Source of the DNA: Gammaproteobacteria bacterium
GTDB taxonomy: Bacteria > Pseudomonadota > Gammaproteobacteria > HTCC5015
Reading direction: 5' to 3'
Assembly (NCBI GenBank): GCA_028284675.1
Contig: JANQRI010000052.1
Coordinates: 19,684-83,683, forward strand
DNA: 64,000 nt
The notes under the pieces were generated by a model. The model saw only the letters and a program-made list of their open reading frames with translations, was not told the origin of the DNA and did not search any database. The first letter of the stretch is position 1, and each line of letters begins with the position of its first letter. Of the stretch, positions 8,463-16,998 are shown piece after piece. Position numbers and translations under genes: made by a program.

Positions 8463-8778
8463 GTTTCCCCCATTATGCTTTTAGCGCCTTTATATTAATA
8501 TGAAAAACAAATATATCGTTCTGATATATTTGTTTGTCGCCCTGAAACTACTGCCGCAAATGCACGGATTTGCTGATATTTTCAGAGCTCACGCTGCTTT
8601 GCAAGCGGCGGCGGTGCTTTCTTGCACCGCATTATTAACCCGGCATTCAAATATGCCGGGCTAATAATAGACTTTATAATAGCTAATTAATGTGAAAATT
8701 ATAATCTAATATTTTGGTCTATTTGACGGCGGTGTCTCACTCGACTATAAGCAGATATATAAGCTGGTGGAGGTTGTC
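8463..8778. promoter_or_regulatory. Divergent intergenic region with two hairpins
   Basis: These 316 bp separate the barrel/RNase unit from the gene at 8779 and must hold both promoters. They contain two inverted repeats. GCGGTGC/GCACCGC sits at 8611-8630 with a 6-nt loop. CCCGGCAT/ATGCCGGG sits at 8639-8660 with a 6-nt loop, and its flanks extend the pairing to about 8635-8664. Neither has a T-run, so terminators are unlikely. They may be a protein-binding palindrome or a small dispersed repeat. Confidence 0.5.
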
Positions 8779-9747
8779 GTGATTGGGAAGTTTTCCAGGT
8801 TATCGGGTTTGCTGGTAGTATTGATCATGCCTGTTGCGGAGAGTTTTGCGCAAACGGGTAACCATCTGTGGATGCAGTACCGGCCCGCCAATCCTGCTTT
8901 TATAAATGACCGGATGGTTCAGCGGATGTCCGGTTTCAATCATAACCACCAGATGTTGCTCAGAAGCCAGCGGCGGTTGGACTCGATGGTCAAGCGGGAG
9001 TTTTACATGCGGCAGGATCATCACAAGCTGCTATTTGAGTCCCGCTATCGCTTACAGCGCAGTCACAATATTCTTTGGGAAAATCAACGGCGCTTGACCG
9101 ATACGATGCGTCGCCAGACATTTGCCAATCAACAGAACAGCAGGGATCTGATTGAGTTGCAGTATAAATTTGCTAATATGAAAATCGAAGCGGATGCCGC
9201 ACGCCGTAATATCTACCGGCAATATAAACGTCTGGCGGCTGATCTGGCTTTTCGCGGGATGTCCGGCGGTGCACATGCCTGGGTGCCGCTGTCTTTCAGT
9301 CACGGTGCACTGAGTGCCTGGGGTACGATTCAGTCAAGAACGCTGGACTTTCAGGAGTTTGTGCAGAAAGTCAGGTCAAGACCGCAAAACAAGAAGTATC
9401 AGCAGGAATTGGCCGGAGGATTTTCAAAAAAAATGATGAAGCCGATGTATACCACCGGTGCCGATCAGTTGAACAGTCTGAGTGCGGCTAAATACGGTGG
9501 TGTTTTTCAGCGGGTAAAAAACCTGAACACGGTTGCATCAGGGGTCGATGCGTTGCGAACCATCCGTAACAATAACCGCACACTTGATAAATACCGGTAT
9601 CAAATGAGCACACAGCGCACAACACTAAAATACAATATAAAAACTTTTGATGTGCATAAGCATATGTTTAACAATAGAAAGTATCAGGTCCCGCGACCGG
9701 CTATACACTCCGGCCGTTATCGGTGGGAAGCGTTTCCGCACAGATAG
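8779..9747 (+). CDS. Secreted basic protein of unknown function
   Basis: The start is set at GTG 8779: a GGAGG at 8769-8773 lies five bases before it, while the earlier in-frame GTG at 8767 overlaps that site. The 322-residue product has a signal peptide ending near SFAQ. Residues 40-150 are helical and rich in Arg, Gln and His, with recurring SQRRLDSM / ENQRRLTDTM / YRLQRS segments that look like related helical repeats. A more hydrophobic Gly/Ala patch (FRGMSGGAHAWVPLSF) follows, then a strongly basic C-terminal half. No known domain is visible. It is divergent from the RNase/barstar unit and followed by the DUF488 gene after 5 bp. Confidence 0.7.
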   Translation: MIGKFSRLSGLLVVLIMPVAESFAQTGNHLWMQYRPANPAFINDRMVQRMSGFNHNHQMLLRSQRRLDSMVKREFYMRQDHHKLLFESRYRLQRSHNILWENQRRLTDTMRRQTFANQQNSRDLIELQYKFANMKIEADAARRNIYRQYKRLAADLAFRGMSGGAHAWVPLSFSHGALSAWGTIQSRTLDFQEFVQKVRSRPQNKKYQQELAGGFSKKMMKPMYTTGADQLNSLSAAKYGGVFQRVKNLNTVASGVDALRTIRNNNRTLDKYRYQMSTQRTTLKYNIKTFDVHKHMFNNRKYQVPRPAIHSGRYRWEAFPHR

Positions 9748-9752
9748 TGTTT

Positions 9753-10358
9753 ATGCCGACGATCTACACGATAGGTTATGCAACCAAAACAATTGAAACA
9801 TTTATTTCGCAGCTGAAAAAACATGCGATCGATGTGGTTGCGGATATCCGCTCGGTTCCGTACAGCAAAGTATTTTACGATTATCACCGGGAAACACTGG
9901 CCGCGCATTTGCGTGCGCATGATGTTCGTTATGTCTATTTGGGTGAAGAGCTGGGGCCGCGCTCGAAAGACAGCAGTCACTATGACCGGTCCGGGCAGGT
10001 GCAGTTTGATCGTTTGATGCAATCAACACTGTTTTTGCAGGGCATCGAGCGGCTGACCGCCGGCGTCGGAAAAGGTTTTAATATTGCATTATTATGTGCT
10101 GAAAAAGATCCTGTCAGTTGCCACCGCAGTTTATTGGTGGGCTACTATCTGATCAGGGAAGGTTTATCATCAGATGATACTGAGCTTGAGGTTTTGCATA
10201 TCATGCATGACGGCAGCCTGGAAACCCAGCAGGCACTTGAGTGGCGCCTGGTTGAGCGCAACAACATCGATGCTGATTTATTTATGTCAGACGATGAGCG
10301 CAAGCAGCAGGCTTATGAAAAGCATCTCAAAAAAAATGCTTATCGGAAAGCTGACTAA
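9753..10358 (+). CDS. DUF488 family protein
   Basis: The 201-residue soluble protein shows the DUF488 pattern: IYTIGYAT at the start, DVVADIRSVPYS, then LGEELGPRS and LLCAEKDPVSCHRSLLVG (Cys and Cys-His-Arg), and LEVLHI near the end. The family has a small alpha/beta fold with a conserved Cys-His-Arg loop; its reaction is not established. The ATG at 9753 is preferred over an upstream GTG because it falls 5 bp after the stop of the preceding gene, suggesting cotranscription with it. No catalytic claim is made. Confidence 0.88.
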   Translation: MPTIYTIGYATKTIETFISQLKKHAIDVVADIRSVPYSKVFYDYHRETLAAHLRAHDVRYVYLGEELGPRSKDSSHYDRSGQVQFDRLMQSTLFLQGIERLTAGVGKGFNIALLCAEKDPVSCHRSLLVGYYLIREGLSSDDTELEVLHIMHDGSLETQQALEWRLVERNNIDADLFMSDDERKQQAYEKHLKKNAYRKAD

Positions 10359-11059
10359 AGCCTATGTGTAGTAGCCGTGATTTTAAAAATGAGCTATAAC
10401 TTTGCCCATAGTGTCTATTTCTCGTCCCTTTTACGCAGCCGAGTATCGCAGTTTTTTGGCACAGGGCCCGTCAGGGGCGAGCCAGGGAAGGCGAGCCCGG
10501 CATTCAGGTCAGGATGGCCTGTATGACGGACCGCCAAAAGGCGAGAAACACAGGGTACCCGATTGCTGATCGTTTAGATCAAGCAAGCGGGCAAGTAATG
10601 GGACAATGCTTTTGGGCACTTTTGGCGAAACAAAAGTGCCTCGTCAGCCGGGACGAGTCCCGGCAAACATACAACTTATTATCTTGATGTGTTAAATTAA
10701 CTTGTATGACTACATAGAAACTTATTTCGATAGTGCAAAATTAAATATAAATTTTTACAATCTATTTCAAGATTACTTGAGTTTTAGTGTCCTCGAGTTT
10801 TTTCTGAGTTGTTCTATGGAATCATCTACTTGTTTATATACTGAGTTCTGCTCAGCGGATTATCACTTCGTATCACATACTCGCTTAATTTTTAGGCAGA
10901 TTCCGATACCTGTACCTGTTTTGTAATGCCTACAGGGTCGCATCGATTTTTATAAAATTTCTTTACGTCTTCACGTTTTCTTCATGTTTTTTTTACAGGT
11001 CTTTCACAGGCGGTTGATTAGTCTTTGCGCCTCACTTACCTAACATGGAGACTGCCAAA
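10359..11059. other. Long gene-free gap with a repeat-like block
   Basis: About 700 bp lie between the DUF488 and fasciclin genes. The first half (about 10430-10670) is GC-richer and repeat-like (see the separate entry). The second half (10680-11040) is AT-rich, with a weak 74-codon reading frame at 10702-10926 that has no ribosome site and no domain. The end of the gap must hold the promoter of the fasciclin gene; I see no convincing -35/-10 pair. Confidence 0.5.
10430..10670. repeat. Probable dispersed intergenic repeat with two hairpins
   Basis: This block is compositionally distinct from its AT-rich flanks. It ends in two perfect hairpins: GGCACTTTTG/CAAAAGTGCC (10615-10640, loop GCGAAA) and GCCGGGAC/GTCCCGGC (10647-10664, 2-nt loop). 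Stretches such as 'ttttggcgaaacaaaagtgcc' resemble intergenic repeats I know from many gammaproteobacterial genomes. Only one copy is in this window, so the repeat status rests on resemblance. Confidence 0.5.
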
Positions 11060-12211
11060 ATGAAATTTAAAAACGCAAAAAAATTCATCGGCGCGGCCGG
11101 GACGGGCCTTGCGCTGCTGGTTACGGGAGCACAGGTATCTGCAGGGCATAATCCGGCACAGACGATTACTGAAATCGTGTCTGCCAGCGGCGGTCAGTTT
11201 GATCGGAACAAGAGAGATTTTGATATTCTGTTGCAGGCGGTGGTTACCGCGGGTCTGGCTGATGCACTTGCGGATGAGAATGCCGATCTGACGGTATTTG
11301 CGCCGAACGACCGGGCGTTTATCCGGCTTGCACGTGACCTGGGTTTTGAAGGCCGTGATGAAGAGGGTGCGTTTAATGCAATCGTAAACACATTAACGGC
11401 ACTGGGTAACGGCGATCCGATTCCATTGTTAACCAATGTATTGCTCTATCATGTAAATGCTGATGCAAAAACCCTGGAAGAAGTGAAGCATACTGATGTA
11501 ATCGAGACCCTGCTTGAAGGTGGCACGATTGTTCCGTTTAGAAATCGGCTGCTGGATAATGATCCGGATTTCAAGAACCCGCGATTTCTGAAAAATGCGG
11601 CGAATATTCAGGCAAGTAACGGCATTATTCACACGATTAACCGCGTGTTGATACCGGCTGACTTGCCGAATACCGATCCGAATGCAGGCACAATCGTTGA
11701 TATTGTTCTGCAGAGCGGCGGGGAGTTTGATAACAATAATAAAGACTATGACTTATTGTTGAATGCCGTACAGGCTGCCGGTCTTGTTGATGTGCTTGCT
11801 GATCCGGCGGCTGATTTCACAGTATTTGCACCGAAAGATATTGCGTTTGTGCGTCTGGCGCGTGCGCTTGGCTATCGTGGCCATGATGAAGCCGGAGCGT
11901 TTGAGTTTATTGTCACGGCGTTGACTGAGCTGGGTAACGGTGATCCGATTCCGGTGTTGACCAATGTGTTGCTGTACCATGTATCGCCGGGTACGCAGAT
12001 TGTGAAAGACGTGATACTGGCCGACTCGATCAGTACGGCACTTGAAGATGCGACAATACACCCGGATGGTTTGTTTTTATCGGATAATGCGCCGGCGCTA
12101 CGCGATCCGCGGCTGAACATCAATGCCAGTGATATCCGCGCGAGCAACGGTATTATTCATACGATCAACCGTGTATTAATTCCGGTCAATATTGGCAGGG
12201 CAAGACACTGA
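11060..12211 (+). CDS. Secreted protein with two fasciclin (FAS1) domains
   Basis: The ATG at 11060 is preferred over the one at 11045 because GGAG at 11047-11050 then serves as ribosome site and the product starts with a proper signal peptide (MKFKNAKK, hydrophobic core, cleavage near VSAG). The 383-residue protein holds two fasciclin domains, about residues 35-205 and 212-380. Each has the H1-like segment TVFAPND/TVFAPKD, the LLYHV segment and the H2-like IIHTINRVLIP end. FAS1 domains mediate adhesion to cells or polymers. The two copies are much alike, so the gene arose by internal duplication. Each domain carries an unusual insertion (LARDLGFEGRDEEGA / LARALGYRGHDEAGA). It is followed by a strong terminator. 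Confidence 0.92.
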   Translation: MKFKNAKKFIGAAGTGLALLVTGAQVSAGHNPAQTITEIVSASGGQFDRNKRDFDILLQAVVTAGLADALADENADLTVFAPNDRAFIRLARDLGFEGRDEEGAFNAIVNTLTALGNGDPIPLLTNVLLYHVNADAKTLEEVKHTDVIETLLEGGTIVPFRNRLLDNDPDFKNPRFLKNAANIQASNGIIHTINRVLIPADLPNTDPNAGTIVDIVLQSGGEFDNNNKDYDLLLNAVQAAGLVDVLADPAADFTVFAPKDIAFVRLARALGYRGHDEAGAFEFIVTALTELGNGDPIPVLTNVLLYHVSPGTQIVKDVILADSISTALEDATIHPDGLFLSDNAPALRDPRLNINASDIRASNGIIHTINRVLIPVNIGRARH

Positions 12212-12222
12212 TAGTGAAGTTC

Positions 12223-12254
12223 AATACCCCGGCATCTTCGGATGCCGGGGTATT
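12223..12254. terminator. Strong bidirectional hairpin terminator
   Basis: A perfect 14-bp stem (AATACCCCGGCATC / GATGCCGGGGTATT) with a TTCG tetraloop lies between the convergent fasciclin and tas genes. It is followed by a T-rich stretch on the forward side (ATTTGTATTTT) and can end both transcripts. Confidence 0.85.
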
Positions 12255-12260
12255 TGTATT

Positions 12261-13298
12261 TTAAGGGCAGGGGTTCGGGTATTCGACATGAATCAGGTTG
12301 ATTTCCCTGATCAGCTCACCGGGCAATTCCAGATCAATACTGTCGATATTTTCCTGCAGCTGCTCCAGCGTGGTTGCGCCAATGATATTGCTGGTTAAAA
12401 ATGGTTGTTTGTTAACAAAAGCCAATGCGACTTGTGTTGGGTTTAACTCATAACGGCGGGCTAATTCGACATAAGCTTTTGTCGCTGCCTGCCCATGTTT
12501 GTTTAAATAACGGGAAAAACGATCCCATAATGTTAAACGCCCTTTCTCCGGTCTTGCGCCGTCCAGGTATTTGCCGGTAAGCACGCCAAAGCCTAATGGC
12601 GAATAAGCCAGCAGGCCGACCTGTTCCCGGTGTGCAACTTCGGCAAGCCCGATTTCAAAGGTTCTGTTCAGCAGGTTATAGGGGTTTTGAATACTGACAA
12701 TCCGGGGCAGGTCCAGCTGTTCGGACAGTTGTACGTAATGCATTGCGCCCCAGGCAGTTTCATTTGAAATGCCGATGGTCCGGACCTTGCCGCTTTTAAC
12801 CAGTGTTTCGAGTGCGCGCAAAGTTTCTTCAGGCGGAATTGCGTTATTGTCACTTTTTGGTGTGTACCCGAGTTTGCCGAAGTAATTGGTCTGGCGTTCC
12901 GGCCAGTGCAGTTGATACAGGTCGACGTAATCGGTGTTCAGGCGTTTTAATGATGCATCCAGTGCGCGTTGCATATGATCAAGGTTTAACTGCGGGCCGT
13001 TACGAATGTACGGTACCCAGTCGGCCGGGCCGGCTGCCTTGGTTGCGAGGATAACTTTGTCACGGCATTTGCGTGCTGCAAGCCAGCTGCCGATATAACT
13101 TTCGGTGCGCCCCTGTGTTTCTTTCTGCGGCGGCACCGGATACAGCTCTGCAGTATCGATAAAGTTTATGCCCCGCTCGATTGCATAGTCGAGCTGTGCA
13201 TGTGCATCGGCTTCGGTATTTTGTTGGCCATAGGTCATTGTGCCCAGGCACAGAGTGCTGACATTAATGTCGGTACGTCCTAATTTGCGGTATTGCAT
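12261..13298 (-). CDS. tas: Tas-like aldo/keto reductase
   Basis: The 345-residue protein has the aldo/keto reductase fold and is close in length and wording to E. coli Tas (346 residues): an LCLGTMTYGQQN start, the catalytic tetrad segments (Asp and Tyr in FIDTAELYPV, Lys in ILATKAAG, His in YQLHWPER) and the NADPH-binding C-terminal part (IIGATTLEQLQENI). Family members reduce aldehydes and ketones with NADPH; the physiological substrate of Tas is not known. It is the last gene of the long leftward run from ccmA, 12 bp after the transporter gene, and ends at a bidirectional terminator. Confidence 0.92.
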   Translation of the reverse strand: MQYRKLGRTDINVSTLCLGTMTYGQQNTEADAHAQLDYAIERGINFIDTAELYPVPPQKETQGRTESYIGSWLAARKCRDKVILATKAAGPADWVPYIRNGPQLNLDHMQRALDASLKRLNTDYVDLYQLHWPERQTNYFGKLGYTPKSDNNAIPPEETLRALETLVKSGKVRTIGISNETAWGAMHYVQLSEQLDLPRIVSIQNPYNLLNRTFEIGLAEVAHREQVGLLAYSPLGFGVLTGKYLDGARPEKGRLTLWDRFSRYLNKHGQAATKAYVELARRYELNPTQVALAFVNKQPFLTSNIIGATTLEQLQENIDSIDLELPGELIREINLIHVEYPNPCP

Positions 13299-13310
13299 AC
13301 AGTGACCTTC

Positions 13311-15128
13311 TTAAAAAATTAAATTCAAAACGGTTAGTGAAACAAGCAGATAAATAACGGTCATGCCAATGCCGGCACGCATAAAATCGCGGACCTTATA
13401 GCCGCCGGGGCCCATAATCAGTGCATTGACCTGATGGGTCGGCAGTATAAATGCATTCGATGCGGCAATTGCCGCGGTTAATGCAAAGATGCGCGGGTCG
13501 GCGCCGATCGTCGTTGCCATATTTACGACCAGCGGAACCAGTAAAACGGTCGCGCCGACATTTGACATGGTCAGCGAAAAAAAAGTTGCAAGTATCGCAA
13601 TCATTAATTGCAGCACCCAGACCGAAACATCACCGGTCAGGTTTAATACGCTTTGTGCAATCCATGCGGCGGTGCCGCTGTTTTCGACTGCGAGCCCGAC
13701 CGGAATTAGACTGGCCAGTAGAAATACGGTTGTCCAGTTAATCGATTCATAGGCTTCATCCATACTCAGCACGCCGGTCAGTATCATACCGAGTGCTCCG
13801 CACATCAGTGATACCGACAATGGTAGCGGAGTTGCCAGCACCATGATAATGGCCAGTAATAAGAAACCAATCGCGAAATGTACTTTATGCGGGCGCAGTT
13901 CCTCATGCGGAAACTCGGTGGTGATCACGACGAAGTTTTTGTCTTTGAGTAAACGCGCGAGATTGTGCCAACTGCTGTGGCAGACCAGCGTATCGCCGGG
14001 CTGCAATGGCAGATCACGCAGATCTTTATTGTGATTTTCTTCTCCGCGCCGGATATTCAGCACGGTCAGGCCGTAGGTTTTTCGCATCCACAGTTCGCTA
14101 ATTGTTTTGCCGATCAGGTCGGAGTTTGGCGGAATCACGATTTCGGAAATGCCGGCCTGTGTGGAAGTTAATGAGTCAGCGAATTCGATCAGTTCTTTAC
14201 AGATATTCAGCTGATAACGTTCGACAAAGTACTCGATGGCGGCCGGGCTGCCGAGCACCGCGATCACCGAGTTGGGTTCGATTTGTAGATCCCTCGCCGG
14301 GCTGACCCGGTTTTCTTTACCGATTTGCGCAGCGACTATTCTGACCGCATGACCTGCTTCGATATTTTCAATACTCATGCCGACCAGTTTACTGTTTGGA
14401 GGTACCTGGATTTCGTAGATGGCGGCATCCAGCGCATAAACTTTTTTCAGATAGTCCATGGTTGTGGTGACCGGTTCGAGTTCACGTTTTGCCGGAGGCA
14501 ACAGCCACTTGCCCAGTAATAGAAAATACAGGATGCCGGCACAGACCAACGCGAGACCGACCGGTGTGACTTCAAAGAGTTGAATGGGCTCAATCGATTT
14601 TGGCAAAAGATCATTCAACAAAATCAACGGGCTGGAACCAACGGTGGTTAATGTGCCGCCGACAATTGCGCAAAATCCCATCGGCATCAACAGCCGGTTG
14701 ATCGCAAGGCCGCTGCGCGCAGCGATACGCCCGGCAACCGGAATAAATAACGCGGCTGCACCGGTGTTTTGCATAAAACTGGATGTCAGCCCGACCGCAC
14801 CGCAAATCCATGCGGTCAGTTTTTTTTCGGTATTGCCGCCTACGCGAATAATCAACGAAGCCAGTTTTTTTAATATGCCGGTTTTATCCAGGCCGGCGCC
14901 GAGAATCATCACAGCTATGATCGCAATGACCGCGTTACTCGCGAAGCCGCTGAAAATTTTCTCCGGCGGTAGTAAAGGTTCAAGGCCCGGAATCAGGCTG
15001 GTCAGTGCGAGCAATAGCATAATGGATATCGCGCCGACATCGACACGCACGATATCAGCGGCAAAAATAAAAACCGTCAGCCCGATCAGGCAAAACATCA
15101 CGATGATTTCCGGGGTCAGTGATGACAT
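13311..15128 (-). CDS. SLC13-type permease with two TrkA-C (RCK_C) domains
   Basis: The 605-residue membrane protein has hydrophobic helices in its first and last thirds and a soluble middle part (about residues 215-395) with two RCK_C-like domains, each ending in a 'GDTL/NSVI' strand pattern. The second begins ISEIVIPPNSDLIGKTI. The motif FMQNTGAAALFIPV and the C-terminal TMSNVGATVLLVPL are the paired substrate-binding loops of the divalent anion:Na+ symporter (SLC13/CitT) superfamily. Proteins with this layout move sulfate, dicarboxylates or similar anions. The anion here cannot be read. It lies 22 bp after trmB and 12 bp before tas. Confidence 0.88.
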   Translation of the reverse strand: MSSLTPEIIVMFCLIGLTVFIFAADIVRVDVGAISIMLLLALTSLIPGLEPLLPPEKIFSGFASNAVIAIIAVMILGAGLDKTGILKKLASLIIRVGGNTEKKLTAWICGAVGLTSSFMQNTGAAALFIPVAGRIAARSGLAINRLLMPMGFCAIVGGTLTTVGSSPLILLNDLLPKSIEPIQLFEVTPVGLALVCAGILYFLLLGKWLLPPAKRELEPVTTTMDYLKKVYALDAAIYEIQVPPNSKLVGMSIENIEAGHAVRIVAAQIGKENRVSPARDLQIEPNSVIAVLGSPAAIEYFVERYQLNICKELIEFADSLTSTQAGISEIVIPPNSDLIGKTISELWMRKTYGLTVLNIRRGEENHNKDLRDLPLQPGDTLVCHSSWHNLARLLKDKNFVVITTEFPHEELRPHKVHFAIGFLLLAIIMVLATPLPLSVSLMCGALGMILTGVLSMDEAYESINWTTVFLLASLIPVGLAVENSGTAAWIAQSVLNLTGDVSVWVLQLMIAILATFFSLTMSNVGATVLLVPLVVNMATTIGADPRIFALTAAIAASNAFILPTHQVNALIMGPGGYKVRDFMRAGIGMTVIYLLVSLTVLNLIF

Positions 15129-15150
15129 TGTTTTTATCAGTCCGTGTTGG

Positions 15151-15822
15151 TCAGGTTGTCACTTTCCGGTATACCAGTTCTGTTACCGCGTGCCCGAGAT
15201 TATGGCCCCGGGATTCATATTTTGTCGCCGGTCGCTCCAGTGTTGCATCCGGATCGGTGCGGATAAACTGCGGGCAGTTTTTTAACACCGCTTCAATATG
15301 CATCGCATAATCAGGCCAGTCGGTCGCTATGTGCAGGATTGAATCGGCAACCAATTTGTCTGTGAGCAGGTCGATAAACTCCGATTGTATCAAACGCCGC
15401 TTGTGATGGCGTTTTTTCGGCCATGGGTCCGGGAAAAAAATATTTACGGTTTGTAACGATGCCGGCGGTATATTGCGTGTTAAGACGTCCACTGCGTCTG
15501 TACTGATCACTCTCACATTACTGATTTGTTGTTTTTCCAGTAGTTGAAGTAAATGACCGACGCCGGGACGATGTACTTCAATGCCGAGAAAGTCATGATC
15601 AGGATTCTCCGCGGCGGTTTGCGCCAGGGTTTCGCCGTTACCAAAACCAATTTCCAGTACTGTGGGTGCTTCCCTTTTATAAACAGCTGTAAAGTCCAAT
15701 AAACCATCAGGCTCAATGCCGAATTCAGGCCATAACACTTCCAGTGCGTGCTTTTGACCTGCAGTAATATTTCCCTGGCGCAACACATAACTGCGGATTC
15801 GCCTCGGTTGTTCTTTCAACAT
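15151..15822 (-). CDS. trmB: tRNA (guanine-N7)-methyltransferase
   Basis: TrmB methylates G46 in the variable loop of tRNAs using S-adenosylmethionine. The 223-residue protein shows the SAM loop LEIGFGNGETL, the acidic strand LGIEVHRPGV, the family signature FFPDPWPKKRHHKRRL and the end ATDWPDYAMHI, all as in E. coli TrmB. The length is normal (about 220-240). It sits between thiG (23 bp upstream) and the SLC13 gene on the same strand, a common gammaproteobacterial pairing of thiS-thiG-trmB. Confidence 0.96.
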   Translation of the reverse strand: MLKEQPRRIRSYVLRQGNITAGQKHALEVLWPEFGIEPDGLLDFTAVYKREAPTVLEIGFGNGETLAQTAAENPDHDFLGIEVHRPGVGHLLQLLEKQQISNVRVISTDAVDVLTRNIPPASLQTVNIFFPDPWPKKRHHKRRLIQSEFIDLLTDKLVADSILHIATDWPDYAMHIEAVLKNCPQFIRTDPDATLERPATKYESRGHNLGHAVTELVYRKVTT

Positions 15823-15845
15823 ATTGCCGCTGGTGTGGGTGAGCG

Positions 15846-16646
15846 CTAAAAGAATGCTCCGTCAATCGGTGATGATGCAGATGCATAGCGCTTGCGCGGC
15901 ATGCGGCCCGCGAGGAATGCTTCACGTCCCGCAATGATGCCTTTTTGCATTGCGGATGCCATTAAAACCGGGTTCTTTGCCTCGGCGATGGCGGTATTCA
16001 TCAGTACGCCGTCGCAGCCCAGTTCCATCACGATGGTGGCATCCGATGCGGTGCCGACACCGGCATCGACGATAATCGGCACCTTTGCATTTTCAATGAT
16101 TGTCAGCAGGTTATATTTGTTTTGTACGCCTAGACCTGAGCCGATCGGCGCGGCCAGCGGCATCACCGCCACACAACCGATTTCTTCCAGGCGCTTGGCA
16201 ATAATCGGATCGTCACTGGTATAAACCATAACCTCGAAACCTTCTTTTACCAAAGTTTCGGCGGCCGTCAGTGTTTGCGTGATATCCGGGTAGAGGGTTT
16301 GTTGGTCGCCAAGGACTTCCAGTTTGACCAGCGTGTGGTTGTCGAGTAATTCACGGGCAAGCCGGCAGGTGCGTACCGCATCTTCAGCAGTGTAACAACC
16401 AGCGGTGTTTGGCAGGATAGTGAATTCGGAAGGAGGAATCACATCCAATAGATTGGGCTGCTTAGGGTCCTGGCCAATATTGGTACGCCGAATGGCTACT
16501 GTCACGATTTCCGCACCGCTGGCGCGGATGGCGGCACCGGTTTCATCGAGGTCGCGGTACTTGCCGGTGCCGACCAGTAAACGCGAATGAAAACTGCGTT
16601 CACCGACTTTTAATATGTCATTCTGCATAAGAGTGTTTGTATTCAT
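15846..16646 (-). CDS. thiG: Thiazole synthase
   Basis: ThiG makes the thiazole phosphate of thiamin from deoxyxylulose phosphate, dehydroglycine and the ThiS thiocarboxylate. The 266-residue TIM-barrel protein shows the Schiff-base Lys in LVKLEVLGD, the phosphate loop (DAGVGTASDA) and ELGCDGVLMNTAI. The start is set at the ATG at 16646, 10 bp after the thiS stop; the longer frame to 16721 would overlap thiS and has no family match. Another ATG at 16628 is possible. It is cotranscribed with thiS and trmB. Confidence 0.95.
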   Translation of the reverse strand: MNTNTLMQNDILKVGERSFHSRLLVGTGKYRDLDETGAAIRASGAEIVTVAIRRTNIGQDPKQPNLLDVIPPSEFTILPNTAGCYTAEDAVRTCRLARELLDNHTLVKLEVLGDQQTLYPDITQTLTAAETLVKEGFEVMVYTSDDPIIAKRLEEIGCVAVMPLAAPIGSGLGVQNKYNLLTIIENAKVPIIVDAGVGTASDATIVMELGCDGVLMNTAIAEAKNPVLMASAMQKGIIAGREAFLAGRMPRKRYASASSPIDGAFF

Positions 16647-16656
16647 TAATATGTTT

Positions 16657-16857
16657 TTAACCGCCGCCGATGGCGTGCACAATCTCGATCTGGTCATCAG
16701 CCTGCAGTTTATGGTCTGCATAGCCGCTGCGCGGTATGATTTCGCGATTCACTTCAACGGCCAGGCGTCGCTCGCCCAGTTGCAGTTGATTGATCAGGTC
16801 CTGCAGCATACTGCCGTCAGGCAGCTCGGTCGGTTCTCCGTTTAATATGATTTGCAT
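16657..16857 (-). CDS. thiS: Sulfur carrier protein ThiS
   Basis: This 66-residue ubiquitin-like protein carries sulfur as a C-terminal thiocarboxylate for thiazole synthesis. It begins MQIILNGEP and ends HAIGGG; the terminal Gly-Gly needed for adenylation is present, with one extra Gly before it. It precedes thiG by 10 bp. No thiF, thiO or thiH is in the window, so the activating enzyme must be elsewhere. Confidence 0.95.
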   Translation of the reverse strand: MQIILNGEPTELPDGSMLQDLINQLQLGERRLAVEVNREIIPRSGYADHKLQADDQIEIVHAIGGG

Positions 16858-16998
16858 TGTGTAGCCTGAAATAGTAAGGGCCTGGATATTTAAAACCCGG
16901 ATAATATTACACGAAATGGTGTTCCTGGCCCAGCTACGACCCGGAGTTTCCGGGGGTACGGAAGAACCGTGACCCCAGCCCAGGTGCTATTGGCAGGC
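16858..16998 (-). promoter_or_regulatory. Structured ccmI-thiS intergenic leader
   Basis: On the minus strand the gap holds an outer stem CCTGG/CCAGG (about 16924-16983) enclosing two hairpins: CCCGG-AAACT-CCGGG and GGGGT(C)ACGG-TTCTT-CCGTACCCC. The three-stem layout is clear, but it does not match the TPP riboswitch consensus (no CTGAGA, no CUGGAUAAUGCCAGC). It could be a terminator for the ccm transcript, a leader for thiS, or a dispersed structured repeat. Confidence 0.45.

Noticed and set aside
10702..10926. Forward frame of 74 codons in the gap before the fasciclin gene
   Set aside because: AT-rich, no ribosome site, no signal peptide and no recognisable domain.
16858..16998. TPP riboswitch upstream of thiS
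   Set aside because: The conserved CTGAGA and CUGGAUAAUGCCAGC elements are not there; only an unrelated three-stem structure is visible.
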